In this document: positions 35,031 to 44,450 of the stretch, in pieces
Layout: each line of letters starts with the position of its first letter
Numbering within the stretch: position 1 is the stretch's first letter
NCBI GenBank assembly: GCA_017854535.1
Contig: JAFMHL010000030.1
Coordinates: 1 to 51,909, forward strand
Direction of reading: 5' to 3'
Source of the DNA: Nitratireductor sp.
GTDB taxonomy: Bacteria > Pseudomonadota > Alphaproteobacteria > Rhizobiales > Rhizobiaceae
Length of the DNA: 51,909 bases
Translations under genes and position numbers: made by a program
Notes under the pieces: model-generated
Seen by the model: only the letters and a program-made list of their open reading frames with translations
What the model was told of the DNA's origin: nothing
Databases searched by the model: none

Positions 35031-37499
35031 CTAGTAAAGACCACCTGTACCTGACGTAAGCGCCCGGTTAGCTTCTGGAGATACGGTCAAGTTACTTGCT
35101 CCGACCATGTCCTCAAAGCCAATAACAGAAAAGACGGTTGGCGGAGCTGTTCCCGGCTTGAACGCTTCCATGATAACGCCTTCGCCAGCGGCACTTGTTT
35201 CAAGACCTGTTTTTGCGTTGATCGGGATCAGTTTCAGGCCTTTGGGAACCCTGAAATCCACTATAGGCGAATCTTTCAGGGCCGCGGCCATAAAATCGGT
35301 AAACACTGGGGCAGCAAGTCCGCCGCCTGTATTACCTTTACCCATCGGGCGTGGATTATCAAAACCCAAATAAACCCCGACAACCATGTCAGGTGTATAG
35401 CCAACAAACCATGCATCTTTTTCTTCGTTGGTCGTTCCTGTTTTACCAGCAACTGGACGGCCCAACTTTTGTACGGATTGTGCAGTGCCGCGTTGGACAA
35501 CACCTTCCATCATCGAAGTGATTTGATAAGCTGTCATTGGGTCCAGCACTTGTTCGCGGGTATCGATTAGTTCCGGTTCCGCTTGTCCCTGCCAGCTTTC
35601 AGCAGAACACGTTTCGCAGATACGCTCATCATGCTTGAAAATTGTTTTGCCATAGCGGTCTTGAATGCGGTCAATAATTGATGGCTTTACCTGTTTACCG
35701 CCATTGGCCAGTACTGAGTATGCCGATACCATTCTAAGAACTGTTGTTTCACCAGAGCCCAGCGACATAGCCAAAACAGGAAGCATTTTGTCATAGATCC
35801 CAAAGCGTTCTGCGTATTCGGCAACAAGAGGCATGCCCATGTCTTTGGCAAGTCTGACGGTCATCAAGTTACGTGATTTTTCAATGCCAAGACGAAGTGT
35901 TGAAGGACCAGCATAACCTTTGCCATAGTTTTTCGGCTCCCATACGCCCAAGGTTGACCCCTGATCAACTTTGATAGGACCATCCAACACAACAGATGAA
36001 GGCGTGTAGCCATTATCCAATGCTGCGGCATAAACGAAAGGTTTGAATGAAGATCCCGGCTGGCGGTAAGCTTGAGTTGCTCGGTTAAACTGAGATTCTG
36101 CGAACGAAAATCCGCCCGCCATTGCTAAGACTCGGCCTGTATGCGGATCCATGGCTACCAAGGCACCCTCGATTTCAGGTGGTTGGCGCAAACGAAACTC
36201 TCCAGGCTGGTCTTTGCCCAGAGGCTCAACGAATACCACATCTCCGACGGTCAGAATTTGATCTGCTGTTTTGACTTTGCGGGATTTTCCTTCTTCATCG
36301 CGTATCAGTTTTGCCCAGCTCATATTTTCTAATGTGATGCGACCTAATGGCCGTTCAGAAACCAGATCACCAGACGACTCCCTACCCGGCTGAATGCCAA
36401 TACTTACGTCCCCTTCGCCAGCGGCCAATACGACCGCGAGCTTCCACTCCGGAACATCTGACAGCGCGCTCACTTCTGAAACGGAAACACCCCAATCGTC
36501 ACCAATTTCGATCTTGCTAAACGGTCCACGGAAACCAGTATCAATATCATAGGCAACCAGTGCACGCTGAAGCGACGCGCGGGCAATCCGTTGCAGGTCT
36601 GGATCAAGGGTTGTGCGAATTGACAATCCGCCTTCATACAAAGCGTCTTCGCCATAACGATCCACAATCTCGCGGCGTGTTTCTTCTGAGAAATATTCAG
36701 AAGATGCAAGGTAAGATGAGCGGCGGCGCGGATTGACCTCAAGTGGCATCGCTTTTGCCTTGTCGGCTTCGTCTTGGGTTACATAACCATTTGCCAACAT
36801 ACGATCTACAACCCAGTTACGTCGTTCTATCGCTGCTTCAGTATTGTTATAGGGATGGTAGTTGTTCGGACCTTTTGGCAATGCTGCAAGATAGGCCGCT
36901 TCGTGTAGCTTTAATCCATTCACCGTCTTGTCAAAATAAGTAAGCGAGGCGCCGGGAATACCGTAAGATCCCAACCCTAAGAAAATCTCATTGAGATACA
37001 ATTCGAGAATTCTATCTTTGGAATAAGCTTGCTCAATACGCAAAGAAAGGATCGCTTCCTTGATCTTTCGTTCATAGGACCGTTCATTGCTCAAAAGAAA
37101 GTTTTTTGCGACCTGCTGTGTTATCGTAGATGCACCAATATTCCGCCGATTGGTGCCCATATTTTTGATGTTCGTTACTACCGCGCGAACCAAGCCTTCT
37201 GGATCAATCCCTGTATGGGTGTAAAAATTCTTGTCTTCTGCGGATATGAAAGCCTGTTTCACCAAAGGCGGAATAGCCTGAATAGGTAAGTATAGACGTC
37301 TTTCCCTGGCATATTCTGCCATTAACGATCCGTCACCCGCGTGAACACGAGTTGTTACCGGTGGCTCATAAGCATTTAGAACTTCATAATCGGGAAGATC
37401 TTTCGATAGGTCAGATACATACCAAGCAACACCGCCAATGACCAAAATAGCCATCAGTGTCCCTATCCCGAAAAGATACCCTATCAATCTAAGAAACAT
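35031..37499 (-). CDS. mrcA: Penicillin-binding protein 1A
   Basis: The protein has 822 residues: a cytoplasmic head, one transmembrane helix (about 5-28), a GT51 glycosyltransferase domain (AFISAEDKNFYTHTGIDPEG, NIGASTITQQVAKNFLL), a small OB-type domain and the class A transpeptidase. The penicillin-binding motifs are SxxK in RQPGSSFKPFVYAAAL, SxN in EKSRNLMTVRLA and KTG in VAGKTGTTNEEKDAWFVG. It makes and crosslinks peptidoglycan. The gene follows amiC on the minus strand with 308 bases between, which hold a CtrA-type site. Confidence 0.96.
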   Translation of the reverse strand: MFLRLIGYLFGIGTLMAILVIGGVAWYVSDLSKDLPDYEVLNAYEPPVTTRVHAGDGSLMAEYARERRLYLPIQAIPPLVKQAFISAEDKNFYTHTGIDPEGLVRAVVTNIKNMGTNRRNIGASTITQQVAKNFLLSNERSYERKIKEAILSLRIEQAYSKDRILELYLNEIFLGLGSYGIPGASLTYFDKTVNGLKLHEAAYLAALPKGPNNYHPYNNTEAAIERRNWVVDRMLANGYVTQDEADKAKAMPLEVNPRRRSSYLASSEYFSEETRREIVDRYGEDALYEGGLSIRTTLDPDLQRIARASLQRALVAYDIDTGFRGPFSKIEIGDDWGVSVSEVSALSDVPEWKLAVVLAAGEGDVSIGIQPGRESSGDLVSERPLGRITLENMSWAKLIRDEEGKSRKVKTADQILTVGDVVFVEPLGKDQPGEFRLRQPPEIEGALVAMDPHTGRVLAMAGGFSFAESQFNRATQAYRQPGSSFKPFVYAAALDNGYTPSSVVLDGPIKVDQGSTLGVWEPKNYGKGYAGPSTLRLGIEKSRNLMTVRLAKDMGMPLVAEYAERFGIYDKMLPVLAMSLGSGETTVLRMVSAYSVLANGGKQVKPSIIDRIQDRYGKTIFKHDERICETCSAESWQGQAEPELIDTREQVLDPMTAYQITSMMEGVVQRGTAQSVQKLGRPVAGKTGTTNEEKDAWFVGYTPDMVVGVYLGFDNPRPMGKGNTGGGLAAPVFTDFMAAALKDSPIVDFRVPKGLKLIPINAKTGLETSAAGEGVIMEAFKPGTAPPTVFSVIGFEDMVGASNLTVSPEANRALTSGTGGLY

Positions 37500-37807
37500 A
37501 TTAAATTAAACCTTGCCCTTGAGGCCATTTTGGCTAGCCTAAGCTGCCCCTTGGTAAATCGTTTATGGCATTAAAAAAATCAGAACAACTGAAATCTGTC
37601 TTTCTCACGACTTACGGGGAGAGTTGGAGCGCATATTATCTATAGCAGCGCTAGAAGACTACCCGTTTAAGCCTTCTATTGAGGGGCATTATGGCATCAA
37701 TAGGGTTCCGCCTCGAATTGTGCACTTTTTATGGTTAACAAGTGCTTAATCTGCAACACATTCGAGCTGCTAAAGGACAGCATAAATCGTTTGTGTAATG
37801 GTGATTC
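37500..37807. other. Intergenic region between amiC and mrcA
   Basis: These 308 bases have no gene or hairpin terminator that I can see. The region should contain the mrcA promoter. Its only clear signal is the TTAA-N7-TTAACC box at 37735-37749, listed separately. Open frames within it are short and lack ribosome binding sites. Confidence 0.4.
37735..37749 (-). promoter_or_regulatory. CtrA-type binding site upstream of mrcA
   Basis: Read on the minus strand, TTAA-GCACTTG-TTAACCAT matches the full alphaproteobacterial CtrA consensus (TTAA-N7-TTAACC) exactly. It lies 236 bases upstream of mrcA, on the side and strand that would serve it. CtrA controls cell-cycle and division genes in this class. 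Confidence 0.6.
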
Positions 37808-39067
37808 TTATTGCTTGGCAGTACCATGAGGTTGTTTATTCGCGAAGAATGCCTTCACCGCAGACGCCACAATTACGGCAACTTTGTCCTGCCAGGCGCT
37901 GTCATTCAGCAGTTTCTCATCTTCTTCATTGGACAAATAACCCAATTCCACCAATGCGCTGGGAACTTCCGCATTTTTTAATACTGCAAAGGAAGCTGCC
38001 CGTTGCGGATTTTTAATCATGGCAACTTCACTTGCCATGCGCTCAACCAACAATGTGGAAAAATGAAGCGAGAACCTCGAGGTTTCTCGTAGGGTTAGAT
38101 CGGCCAGAATATCTGTAACATCATCTTGGGCATCAGGTGCAGCCAAACCAGCCACAACATCGGCCAAGTTTTCAGAATCTGCAATTTCCTGCGAAAGTGC
38201 ATCGGTTGCCTTTTTTGCCAATGTATAAATCGTCGCCCCCCGAACAAACAATTGTTTGAGCGAATCGGCGTGAATTGAAATCATTAAATCAGCATTTTGC
38301 CGCTGAGCGAATTTTTTGCGCTCCCGCAGAGATACGAATACATCTTCTTCCCGGGTATAGCTAACCTCAAATGGCCCGGCTTTTTCAATGAGATCACCTA
38401 TCTTTTTGGATATCTTAAGTGTGATTTCCTTTTCGAGAATTCCAGTTTTTCTGCCCTTAGAGCCGCCATCTATGCCGCCGTGCCCCGGATCTAGCACAAC
38501 GTGAAAAATACCAGATTTCTTAGGCCCTGCACGGACCCTATCCCCTTTGATGACAACCTCGCCGCTTGTGCCAAGCAGCGCTTGCTGTTCATCAACCTTT
38601 ACCGAAAATTCCTGAGGGCTAACCTTTTTGAACAAAAACTCCAGCGAATGGCGATCACTGCCCTCCTCCTTCGCCAGTGTTTTTTCAACAATATCGAACG
38701 GCTCTTTCAAAGTCAGAACTAGCCGTGATTTGTCTGCTGTCACAGCGCCGAAACGCAATGTTTCAACCATTTCGTTTTCAATGGATGTCACAGCATCGTT
38801 CAAACTGAATTTGGCATTTTCCAATTCAAGGACAACGCGGCGCGGCGAATCCATCAAAAATATGCGGGTTTTGGGGCTTCCATCAAATTTCACCGACAAT
38901 TTCCAATTGTCGTCGTTTTTTTGAAACTCTGCATGATAACCAAGTTTTGCAGTAAATTCAGTATTTGATGAGACTGAAGTTTGTGCGTTTGCTGCTGTAA
39001 GGAAATTCAAACAAGAGAGTAAAACCAAGGAAAAACAAGCAACGATCTTACAAAAGTGGGCTTTCAT
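37808..39067 (-). CDS. amiC: N-acetylmuramoyl-L-alanine amidase (AmiC-type)
   Basis: The protein has 419 residues from ATG 39067; the frame extends to 39154 but a signal peptide begins here (KIVACFSLVLLSCLNFLTAA, cleavage near NAQT). An AMIN domain follows (about 45-150; KTRIFLMDSPRRVVLELENA), then a type 3 amidase domain from about residue 215 (VVLDPGHGGIDGGSKGR with zinc His, KEITLKISKKIGDLI with Glu, ISIHADSL with His, VELGYLSNEEDEKLL with Glu). It splits peptide stems from glycan strands at division. The AMIN domain targets it to the septum. A LytM activator is needed in other bacteria; the M23 protein at 31.4 kb is only a possible candidate, since it keeps its own active site. Confidence 0.94.
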   Translation of the reverse strand: MKAHFCKIVACFSLVLLSCLNFLTAANAQTSVSSNTEFTAKLGYHAEFQKNDDNWKLSVKFDGSPKTRIFLMDSPRRVVLELENAKFSLNDAVTSIENEMVETLRFGAVTADKSRLVLTLKEPFDIVEKTLAKEEGSDRHSLEFLFKKVSPQEFSVKVDEQQALLGTSGEVVIKGDRVRAGPKKSGIFHVVLDPGHGGIDGGSKGRKTGILEKEITLKISKKIGDLIEKAGPFEVSYTREEDVFVSLRERKKFAQRQNADLMISIHADSLKQLFVRGATIYTLAKKATDALSQEIADSENLADVVAGLAAPDAQDDVTDILADLTLRETSRFSLHFSTLLVERMASEVAMIKNPQRAASFAVLKNAEVPSALVELGYLSNEEDEKLLNDSAWQDKVAVIVASAVKAFFANKQPHGTAKQ

Positions 39068-39911
39068 TGAGAAATAACTTGTCCGCGTGCAGCCACTTAA
39101 AGTTGCTGATAATACAGTCAAATCTGGTGTTTTCGTTTCCAACATCTTATTCACAGCAATCCAAATCTCTTTTCAGGCGCTTGTTTGTCTTCGGCCGATT
39201 GCGAGCAACTTTTCCAGCAGGTTATAAAAGCGGATAATTCATCCAATCGGCCTTGTCGAGTTTTGGTAGAGGCTATTTGACGGAACCGGCATTTCTTTTT
39301 TCTTGTTTCAAATAGGGAATGGGCCTATGTCTTAGAGCAGGGTCAACGCTTTCAGATGAATCTGGAGGGGATGTCCAACAGTTTTGTCCAAAATGCGGTT
39401 TAGCGTGGCAATTCTGGTCGCAGATAAATTTGTACATTTTGTGTTCTGACATGTTTTGTCCATTCTAATTGCCTCCATAATTGATCGCATCTTTACCAGG
39501 ATGAATACTTTTGCATCTAGAAAAGCTGTGCCCCCAAAAGAATTTCGTGTTGTTTTCCGAAAAACACACCGGACAACACCGATTTAACGCATTTGCGCAA
39601 CGAGGAAATGTTTCGCAAGCGAATCCACCAACCGGATTATCCGGTTCAAATTGAAGCAAGAGCGGTAAACAGGCTGTTTATGATAACGGTTGCAGACATT
39701 GGAAATATTCCAGGCGGGGCATTTATGCACCAGCCAGTCGCGCACGATTCCCTGTTACAATCCCGCTCGATATTTATGGCAGGTTCCTGCCGGAAGCTTT
39801 CGTCTGAAATTTCTCAGGTAGGCACAACCAAGTTTGCAACAGTAATTCGTCTGACAAACGATCCAATGACAGCTTGCTTATCCGGCTCCGCACCTGCGGA
39901 GACTTATTCCA
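39068..39911 (+). other. Long intergenic region / rne leader with stem-loops
   Basis: These 844 bases separate divergent amiC and rne. I find no supported gene. Three inverted repeats lie in it: GTGTTG/CAACAC with an inner TCCG/CGGA (39547-39579), the perfect AACCGGA-TTA-TCCGGTT (39630-39646) and GGCAGG-TT-CCTGCC (39778-39791). A 10-base direct repeat, GTTTTGTCCA, occurs at 39381-39390 and 39453-39462. In E. coli the rne 5' leader contains hairpins that let RNase E control its own mRNA; the same could hold here. The transcription start is not known. Confidence 0.45.
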
Positions 39912-42900
39912 ATGGCCAACAACAAAATGCTTATCGACGCCTCCCACCCGGAAGAAACCCGGGTTGTGGTGGTTCGTGGAAACCGAATTGAAGAATTTGA
40001 CTTTGAAGCGCAAGAAAGACGTCAACTAAGAGGCAATATTTATCTTGCAAAAGTAACGCGTGTGGAGCCATCGCTCCAAGCAGCCTTTATTGACTATGGC
40101 GGCAATCGCCATGGCTTTTTAGCGTTCTCGGAAATCCATCCAGATTATTACCAAATACCAGCGGCTGACCGTCAGGCATTGCTTGATGCGGAAGCAGCTG
40201 CTCATCAAGATGATGATGAAGAAGAAGCTGAAGTTACAGAAGTCAACTCAGTTGATGATGCTGACAACGACAATGATTCTTCGGACGATAGCGAAGAAGA
40301 AGCGCAACCAAAGAAACGTGCGCGCCGCAAACCTCGCCGTAATAGCCGTACCCGCAAAACCAAAGAAACATCTGAAGATGCTTCGGATGATGCGGAAGCC
40401 TCTGAAGACAGTAGTTCAGATGCCAATGGCGACAATGGTGCAAAAAAAGATGCTTCAGGAGATTCTGATAGCGCCAACGACGGCGATGATAGCGATGCTT
40501 CAGGCAACAAAACCATGGCGGCCATGATGGATGTTGATAGCATTTCTGAAGATGCGCCTGATGAAAGCGATTCAGATGGCGAGGCTTCAGAACCGGCAGC
40601 TATCGATGCTGGAGAAGAAGCCCCTAAGAAAAAAACAAGACGTCAAACAAGGCGCAAAGCCCCTGCCAAGAAGAAAGCTGAAGCCGAAACTGTGGATGAT
40701 GCCGACAAGCCGCAAGAAGCAACAGAACCAGCGCCTGAAGTTGAAACGGCAAAAGGTGATGCAGAGCCAGAAACTGATGCGTCAACCGAGGTAGATGGCG
40801 ACAGCGATGAAAAGCCAAGCGAGCAGCCTAAGAAATCACGGCGTACCAGCCGCACCCGTCGCGGCGGCAAGAAGGAAACAAAAGCTGAAGATGCTTCTGA
40901 TGAATCGTCGTCTGAAGCAGATGCTTCGAGCGATAACGGCGACAACGGCAATGGCAACAAAGCGGAAGTCGAATTGGTTGGCAAAGAAGATGCTCTGGAA
41001 GAAGTTCCAGTCAAGCGCCCTCGCCGCCAATACAAAATTCAGGAAGTTATCCGCCGCCGTCAGGTGATGCTGGTCCAAGTGGTAAAAGAAGAGCGCGGAA
41101 ACAAAGGCGCAGCTCTTACTACTTACCTCTCCCTTGCAGGTCGATATTCGGTTTTGATGCCTAATACAGCGCGTGGCGGAGGTATTTCGCGAAAGATCAC
41201 GAATCCAGGCGATCGCAAACGTCTCAAAGAAATCGCGAACAGTTTGGATGTACCTAAAGGTATGGGCGTCATTTTACGCACAGCTGGCGCTTCCCTTGAA
41301 AAAGAAGAGATAAACCGCGATTTCGATTATCTGATGCGTTTGTGGGAAAATGTTCGCAATCTAACGCTGGAATCATCAGCTCCTTTCCTCGTTTATGAAG
41401 AAGGCAGCCTGATTAAGCGTTCGCTTCGCGATCTTTATAATAGCGATATTGGCGAAATTATCGTGTCTGGTGAAAACGGCTTCAACGAAGCCAAGAACTT
41501 CATGCAGATGATGATGCCCGATGAAGTGAAGAACGTTAAGTTCTATAGTGGCGAACAGCCATTGCTTTCAAAGTTCAACATCGAGAGTCAGCTTGAGAAG
41601 ATGGTGACACCTCAGGTCACGCTGAAATCTGGTGGCTATCTGGTTATCAACCAGACGGAAGCCTTGGTTGCGATTGACGTGAACTCTGGCCGCTCAACCC
41701 GCGAGCACTCGATTGAAGCGACTGCCCTGCAGACCAATCTTGAGGCCGCTGAAGAAGTGGCACGTCAATTGCGTTTACGCGATTTGGCCGGTCTTGTGGT
41801 TATTGACTTCATCGACATGGAAGAAAAGCGCAACAACCGCGCTGTTGAACGCAAGCTGAAAGATTGTTTGAAACATGACCGTGCCCGTATTCAGGTCGGA
41901 CATATTTCACATTTTGGTTTGATGGAAATGTCGCGTCAACGTATTCGCGCAAGCGTGCTGGAAAGCACAATGGCCGTTTGCCCTGTCTGCCAAGGTGTTG
42001 GCCATGTGCGCTCTGAATCATCTTTCGCCTTGCAGGTTCTTAGGGCAATTGATGATCATCTGACACGCCACCAACGCTTTGATGTGGTGGTTAAAGTCGC
42101 CCCTTCTACGGCCATGTATATCCTGAATCAAAAACGTCAGGCCGTATCTGAGCTGGAAAGCCGCTATGGTGTGAAGATCGCGTTTGAGCCTGATTATCAT
42201 ATGCAAAGCCAAGACTTTGCAGTTGAGAAGGGTTTGCCATCTACCAGCGAGCCGGTTGCTCAAAAGGCAATTAATCCGATGGACTTGCAGTCGGATGAGC
42301 CAGAAGAGGCACAAGTTGCAGCGGCTGGGTCCAACAACAATGGCCAAGGTGATGACGATGAAAATCGGAATGACCGCAAGAACAACAAGCGCAGGCGCGG
42401 GCGAAACCGCGGGCGTGGGCGTGATCGCGACGACAACTCAGATAATAATTCTGAGGGCAATAGCAATAATCAGAACGGCCAATCTGCGGACTCTCATTCA
42501 GAAAAGCCAGAAAAAGCTGAAGCTTCGACTGAAGCTAACGCCCCGTCTGAAAACATAGCGCCAGCGAAAACTGATGACACAAGTGCTGCGGAGGCTCCGG
42601 AACAGGATAAAAAGCCCAGTCGCGGCTCTCGTCCCGGAAAAGCTTCCTCAAAAGCTAAAAAGCCTGTTCAGGAAACTGAAAAAGTCACTGATAAAGTAGA
42701 AACGGAAACCGCAGAGCCTGCTGAGCCGACCGAACCGCGTCGTCGCACCGGCCGCCTCGGGAAGAAAGCAGTTTCGGATAGTGTTGAGGCAGAAGCCAAG
42801 GCTGAAACCGAGGAGACTACTTCTACAGGCCCTACGGGAGCTCCGCCGAAGAAAGTGGTTCGCAGAAATACAAAACGAGTCGCAAAGCCAAAAGCTGAGA

Positions 42901-42971
42901 CTGAAGCATCTGAGGCAAAATCAGACGATGATGAAATGCCAACCAGCTTTAGTGGTGGGTTCCTGAGTTAA
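39912..42971 (+). CDS. rne: Ribonuclease E
   Basis: The protein has 1019 residues. It starts with ANNKMLIDASHPEETRVVVV, then a first half of the S1 domain (GNIYLAKVTRVEPSLQAAFI, DYGGNRHGFLAF). An insertion of about 270 residues (97-365), almost all Asp/Glu/Ser with Lys/Arg-rich islands, interrupts the S1 fold; it resumes at RRQYKIQEVIRRRQVMLVQV. The catalytic DNase-I-like domain has VAIDVNSGRST (about 586) and VVIDFIDM (about 629), whose aspartates bind Mg2+, and the zinc link CPVCQGVGHVRS (about 690). The C-terminal 230 residues are again charged and disordered, for RNA binding and degradosome partners. It initiates mRNA decay and matures rRNA and tRNA. Confidence 0.97.
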   Translation: MANNKMLIDASHPEETRVVVVRGNRIEEFDFEAQERRQLRGNIYLAKVTRVEPSLQAAFIDYGGNRHGFLAFSEIHPDYYQIPAADRQALLDAEAAAHQDDDEEEAEVTEVNSVDDADNDNDSSDDSEEEAQPKKRARRKPRRNSRTRKTKETSEDASDDAEASEDSSSDANGDNGAKKDASGDSDSANDGDDSDASGNKTMAAMMDVDSISEDAPDESDSDGEASEPAAIDAGEEAPKKKTRRQTRRKAPAKKKAEAETVDDADKPQEATEPAPEVETAKGDAEPETDASTEVDGDSDEKPSEQPKKSRRTSRTRRGGKKETKAEDASDESSSEADASSDNGDNGNGNKAEVELVGKEDALEEVPVKRPRRQYKIQEVIRRRQVMLVQVVKEERGNKGAALTTYLSLAGRYSVLMPNTARGGGISRKITNPGDRKRLKEIANSLDVPKGMGVILRTAGASLEKEEINRDFDYLMRLWENVRNLTLESSAPFLVYEEGSLIKRSLRDLYNSDIGEIIVSGENGFNEAKNFMQMMMPDEVKNVKFYSGEQPLLSKFNIESQLEKMVTPQVTLKSGGYLVINQTEALVAIDVNSGRSTREHSIEATALQTNLEAAEEVARQLRLRDLAGLVVIDFIDMEEKRNNRAVERKLKDCLKHDRARIQVGHISHFGLMEMSRQRIRASVLESTMAVCPVCQGVGHVRSESSFALQVLRAIDDHLTRHQRFDVVVKVAPSTAMYILNQKRQAVSELESRYGVKIAFEPDYHMQSQDFAVEKGLPSTSEPVAQKAINPMDLQSDEPEEAQVAAAGSNNNGQGDDDENRNDRKNNKRRRGRNRGRGRDRDDNSDNNSEGNSNNQNGQSADSHSEKPEKAEASTEANAPSENIAPAKTDDTSAAEAPEQDKKPSRGSRPGKASSKAKKPVQETEKVTDKVETETAEPAEPTEPRRRTGRLGKKAVSDSVEAEAKAETEETTSTGPTGAPPKKVVRRNTKRVAKPKAETEASEAKSDDDEMPTSFSGGFLS

Positions 42972-42991
42972 TCAAACTCTGACAAATAAAC

Positions 42992-43023
42992 AAAAAGGCT
43001 GCGAAGAAATTCGCGGCCTTTTT
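42992..43023. terminator. Bidirectional terminator between rne and the aminotransferase gene
   Basis: AAAAAGGCTGCGAA (42992-43005), loop GAAA, TTCGCGGCCTTTTT (43010-43023) gives a 14-pair stem with one T-G wobble, an A run on the left and a T run on the right. It is placed 21 bases after the rne stop and 21 bases from the stop of the convergent aminotransferase, so it serves both. Confidence 0.92.
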
Positions 43024-43043
43024 ACATTGGTTTTTAAAGACCA

Positions 43044-44207
43044 CTATCTCTTTAGATAGTCACCCAGCCTTTGCAGTCCGTTTTTCATATCTGCTTTTGA
43101 GCCTGCAAACGAAAAACGCACCCAAGCTTTTCCTCGCTTTGTATCGAAATCGGTTCCCGGTGTGATAGCTGTTTTAGCGTGGTTCAAAATGTCCTGACAA
43201 AAAGCTTCCGAATCATTCGATAGCTGAGAACAGTTTGCATAGACATAAAAAGCGCCATCTACGGGCTGGATTTCGCGAAATCCCAGTTTTGGCAATTCGG
43301 CTAACAATAAATCACGATTTTCTTTATAACTGGCTTTGGTTGCTTCCAGTTCATCCAAACCATCAAAGGCATGAAGCGCTGCAATTTGAGATATTTCAGG
43401 CGCGCAAATGAACGCGTTTTGTTGAAGGCGGTTCACTGTCTCAACCAAGTGTTCAGGAACAATCATCCAGCCAATCCGCCATCCAGTCATGCAAAAATAC
43501 TTCGAAAACGAATTGATGATAATTGCTTGGTCTGAGTATTTAAGAGCGGTTTCTTCTTTCACATCGAAGGTCAGACCATGATATATCTCGTCGGAAATGA
43601 ATGTGATGCCGAGTTCATTTGATGTGTTGATCAGGCTTTTGAAAGCATCGGGCACCATCATGGTTCCATTTGGATTATTCGGGTTAGCGATCAATGCACC
43701 GTGCAAGCGTTCTTCTTGGTGGGCGGCCTCCAACATTTGCGGTGTTAAAACCCAGCGCGAACTTGCCTCGGATTCGATTTCAACTGGCTTTAATGACAGT
43801 GCCTTTAAGATGTTTCGATAGGCCGGATATCCGGGCGATGGTATGGCTACACGATCCCCCTCATCGAAAAGCGTAAGAAACGCCAACATAAATCCTGCTG
43901 ATGAGCCAGTCGTTACAACAATCCGATCTGGACTAACCTCTTCGCCATATCGATCAAGATAGTGTTGCGACAAACGCTCACGCAACGGCTTGATACCCAA
44001 AGCTGGTGTATATCCTATTATGCCTGCAGAAATGGCAGCCATTGCAGCTTCGCGCGCGACCAAAGGAGCAGGTGCTGATGGCTGACCTACACACATCATG
44101 ACCACATCTTGACCCTCTGCCTGCATTTTCGAAGCAGCGGCAACCACGCCCATGGCGCGAAACGGTTCAACATTGCCCCTGGTGGACTTTGTGACGATAT
44201 GTTTCAT
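43044..44207 (-). CDS. PLP-dependent aminotransferase, class I/II
   Basis: The protein has 387 residues, fold type I. It shows IGYTPALGIKPLRERLSQHY, VVTTGSSAGFMLAFLTLFDE, IPSPGYPAYRNIL, LIANPNNPNGTMMVPDAFKS, ISDEIYHGLTF and the PLP lysine in NSFSKYFCMTGWRIGW (about 230), with the final Arg in KAWVRFSFAGSKADM. It matches aspartate/aromatic-type aminotransferases, and its substrate is unknown. It lies between rne and the DsbA-like gene, as aminotransferases of this kind do in other Rhizobiales. Confidence 0.9.
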   Translation of the reverse strand: MKHIVTKSTRGNVEPFRAMGVVAAASKMQAEGQDVVMMCVGQPSAPAPLVAREAAMAAISAGIIGYTPALGIKPLRERLSQHYLDRYGEEVSPDRIVVTTGSSAGFMLAFLTLFDEGDRVAIPSPGYPAYRNILKALSLKPVEIESEASSRWVLTPQMLEAAHQEERLHGALIANPNNPNGTMMVPDAFKSLINTSNELGITFISDEIYHGLTFDVKEETALKYSDQAIIINSFSKYFCMTGWRIGWMIVPEHLVETVNRLQQNAFICAPEISQIAALHAFDGLDELEATKASYKENRDLLLAELPKLGFREIQPVDGAFYVYANCSQLSNDSEAFCQDILNHAKTAITPGTDFDTKRGKAWVRFSFAGSKADMKNGLQRLGDYLKR

Positions 44208-44360
44208 TCCTTGTTTCTTCCGATCTAACGTTCACTTTAACTCTGATTGGTTTGCCACATAGTTATTACATACGCCATGGAACAAGCTGATGAACGCATC
44301 GTTTAAGTAAACTCAACAAAACTTGAACAAAAACACATGAGAATAATTTCGCCTTACAGC

Positions 44361-44391
44361 AATTTTATTGTACAAGAGGCGGAATAAAATT
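44361..44391. promoter_or_regulatory. AT-rich inverted repeat upstream of the DsbA-like gene
   Basis: AATTTTATT (44361-44369) and AATAAAATT (44383-44391) are perfect nine-base inverted arms around a 13-base GC-richer spacer, 60 bases before the start codon. It could be an operator or a leader hairpin. No factor is assigned. Confidence 0.35.
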
Positions 44392-44450
44392 CGCTGAATC
44401 AAATCTGGTAGTCAGACATCGCCAGGCCAATAGTTTTAGGAAAAACATCA

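Noticed and set aside
39593-39991. Open frame of 132 codons overlapping the rne start
   Set aside because: It overlaps the conserved N-terminus of RNase E in another frame and has no protein features. The region is better explained as leader.
40205-40543. Serine/leucine-rich antisense frames within rne
   Set aside because: They are the complement of the GAT/GAA-rich acidic insertion and only reflect codon composition.
40200-41010. Repeat-like or CRISPR-like look of the low-complexity rne segment
   Set aside because: There are no regular repeat units or spacers. The pattern comes from Asp/Glu/Ser/Lys codons in a disordered protein region.
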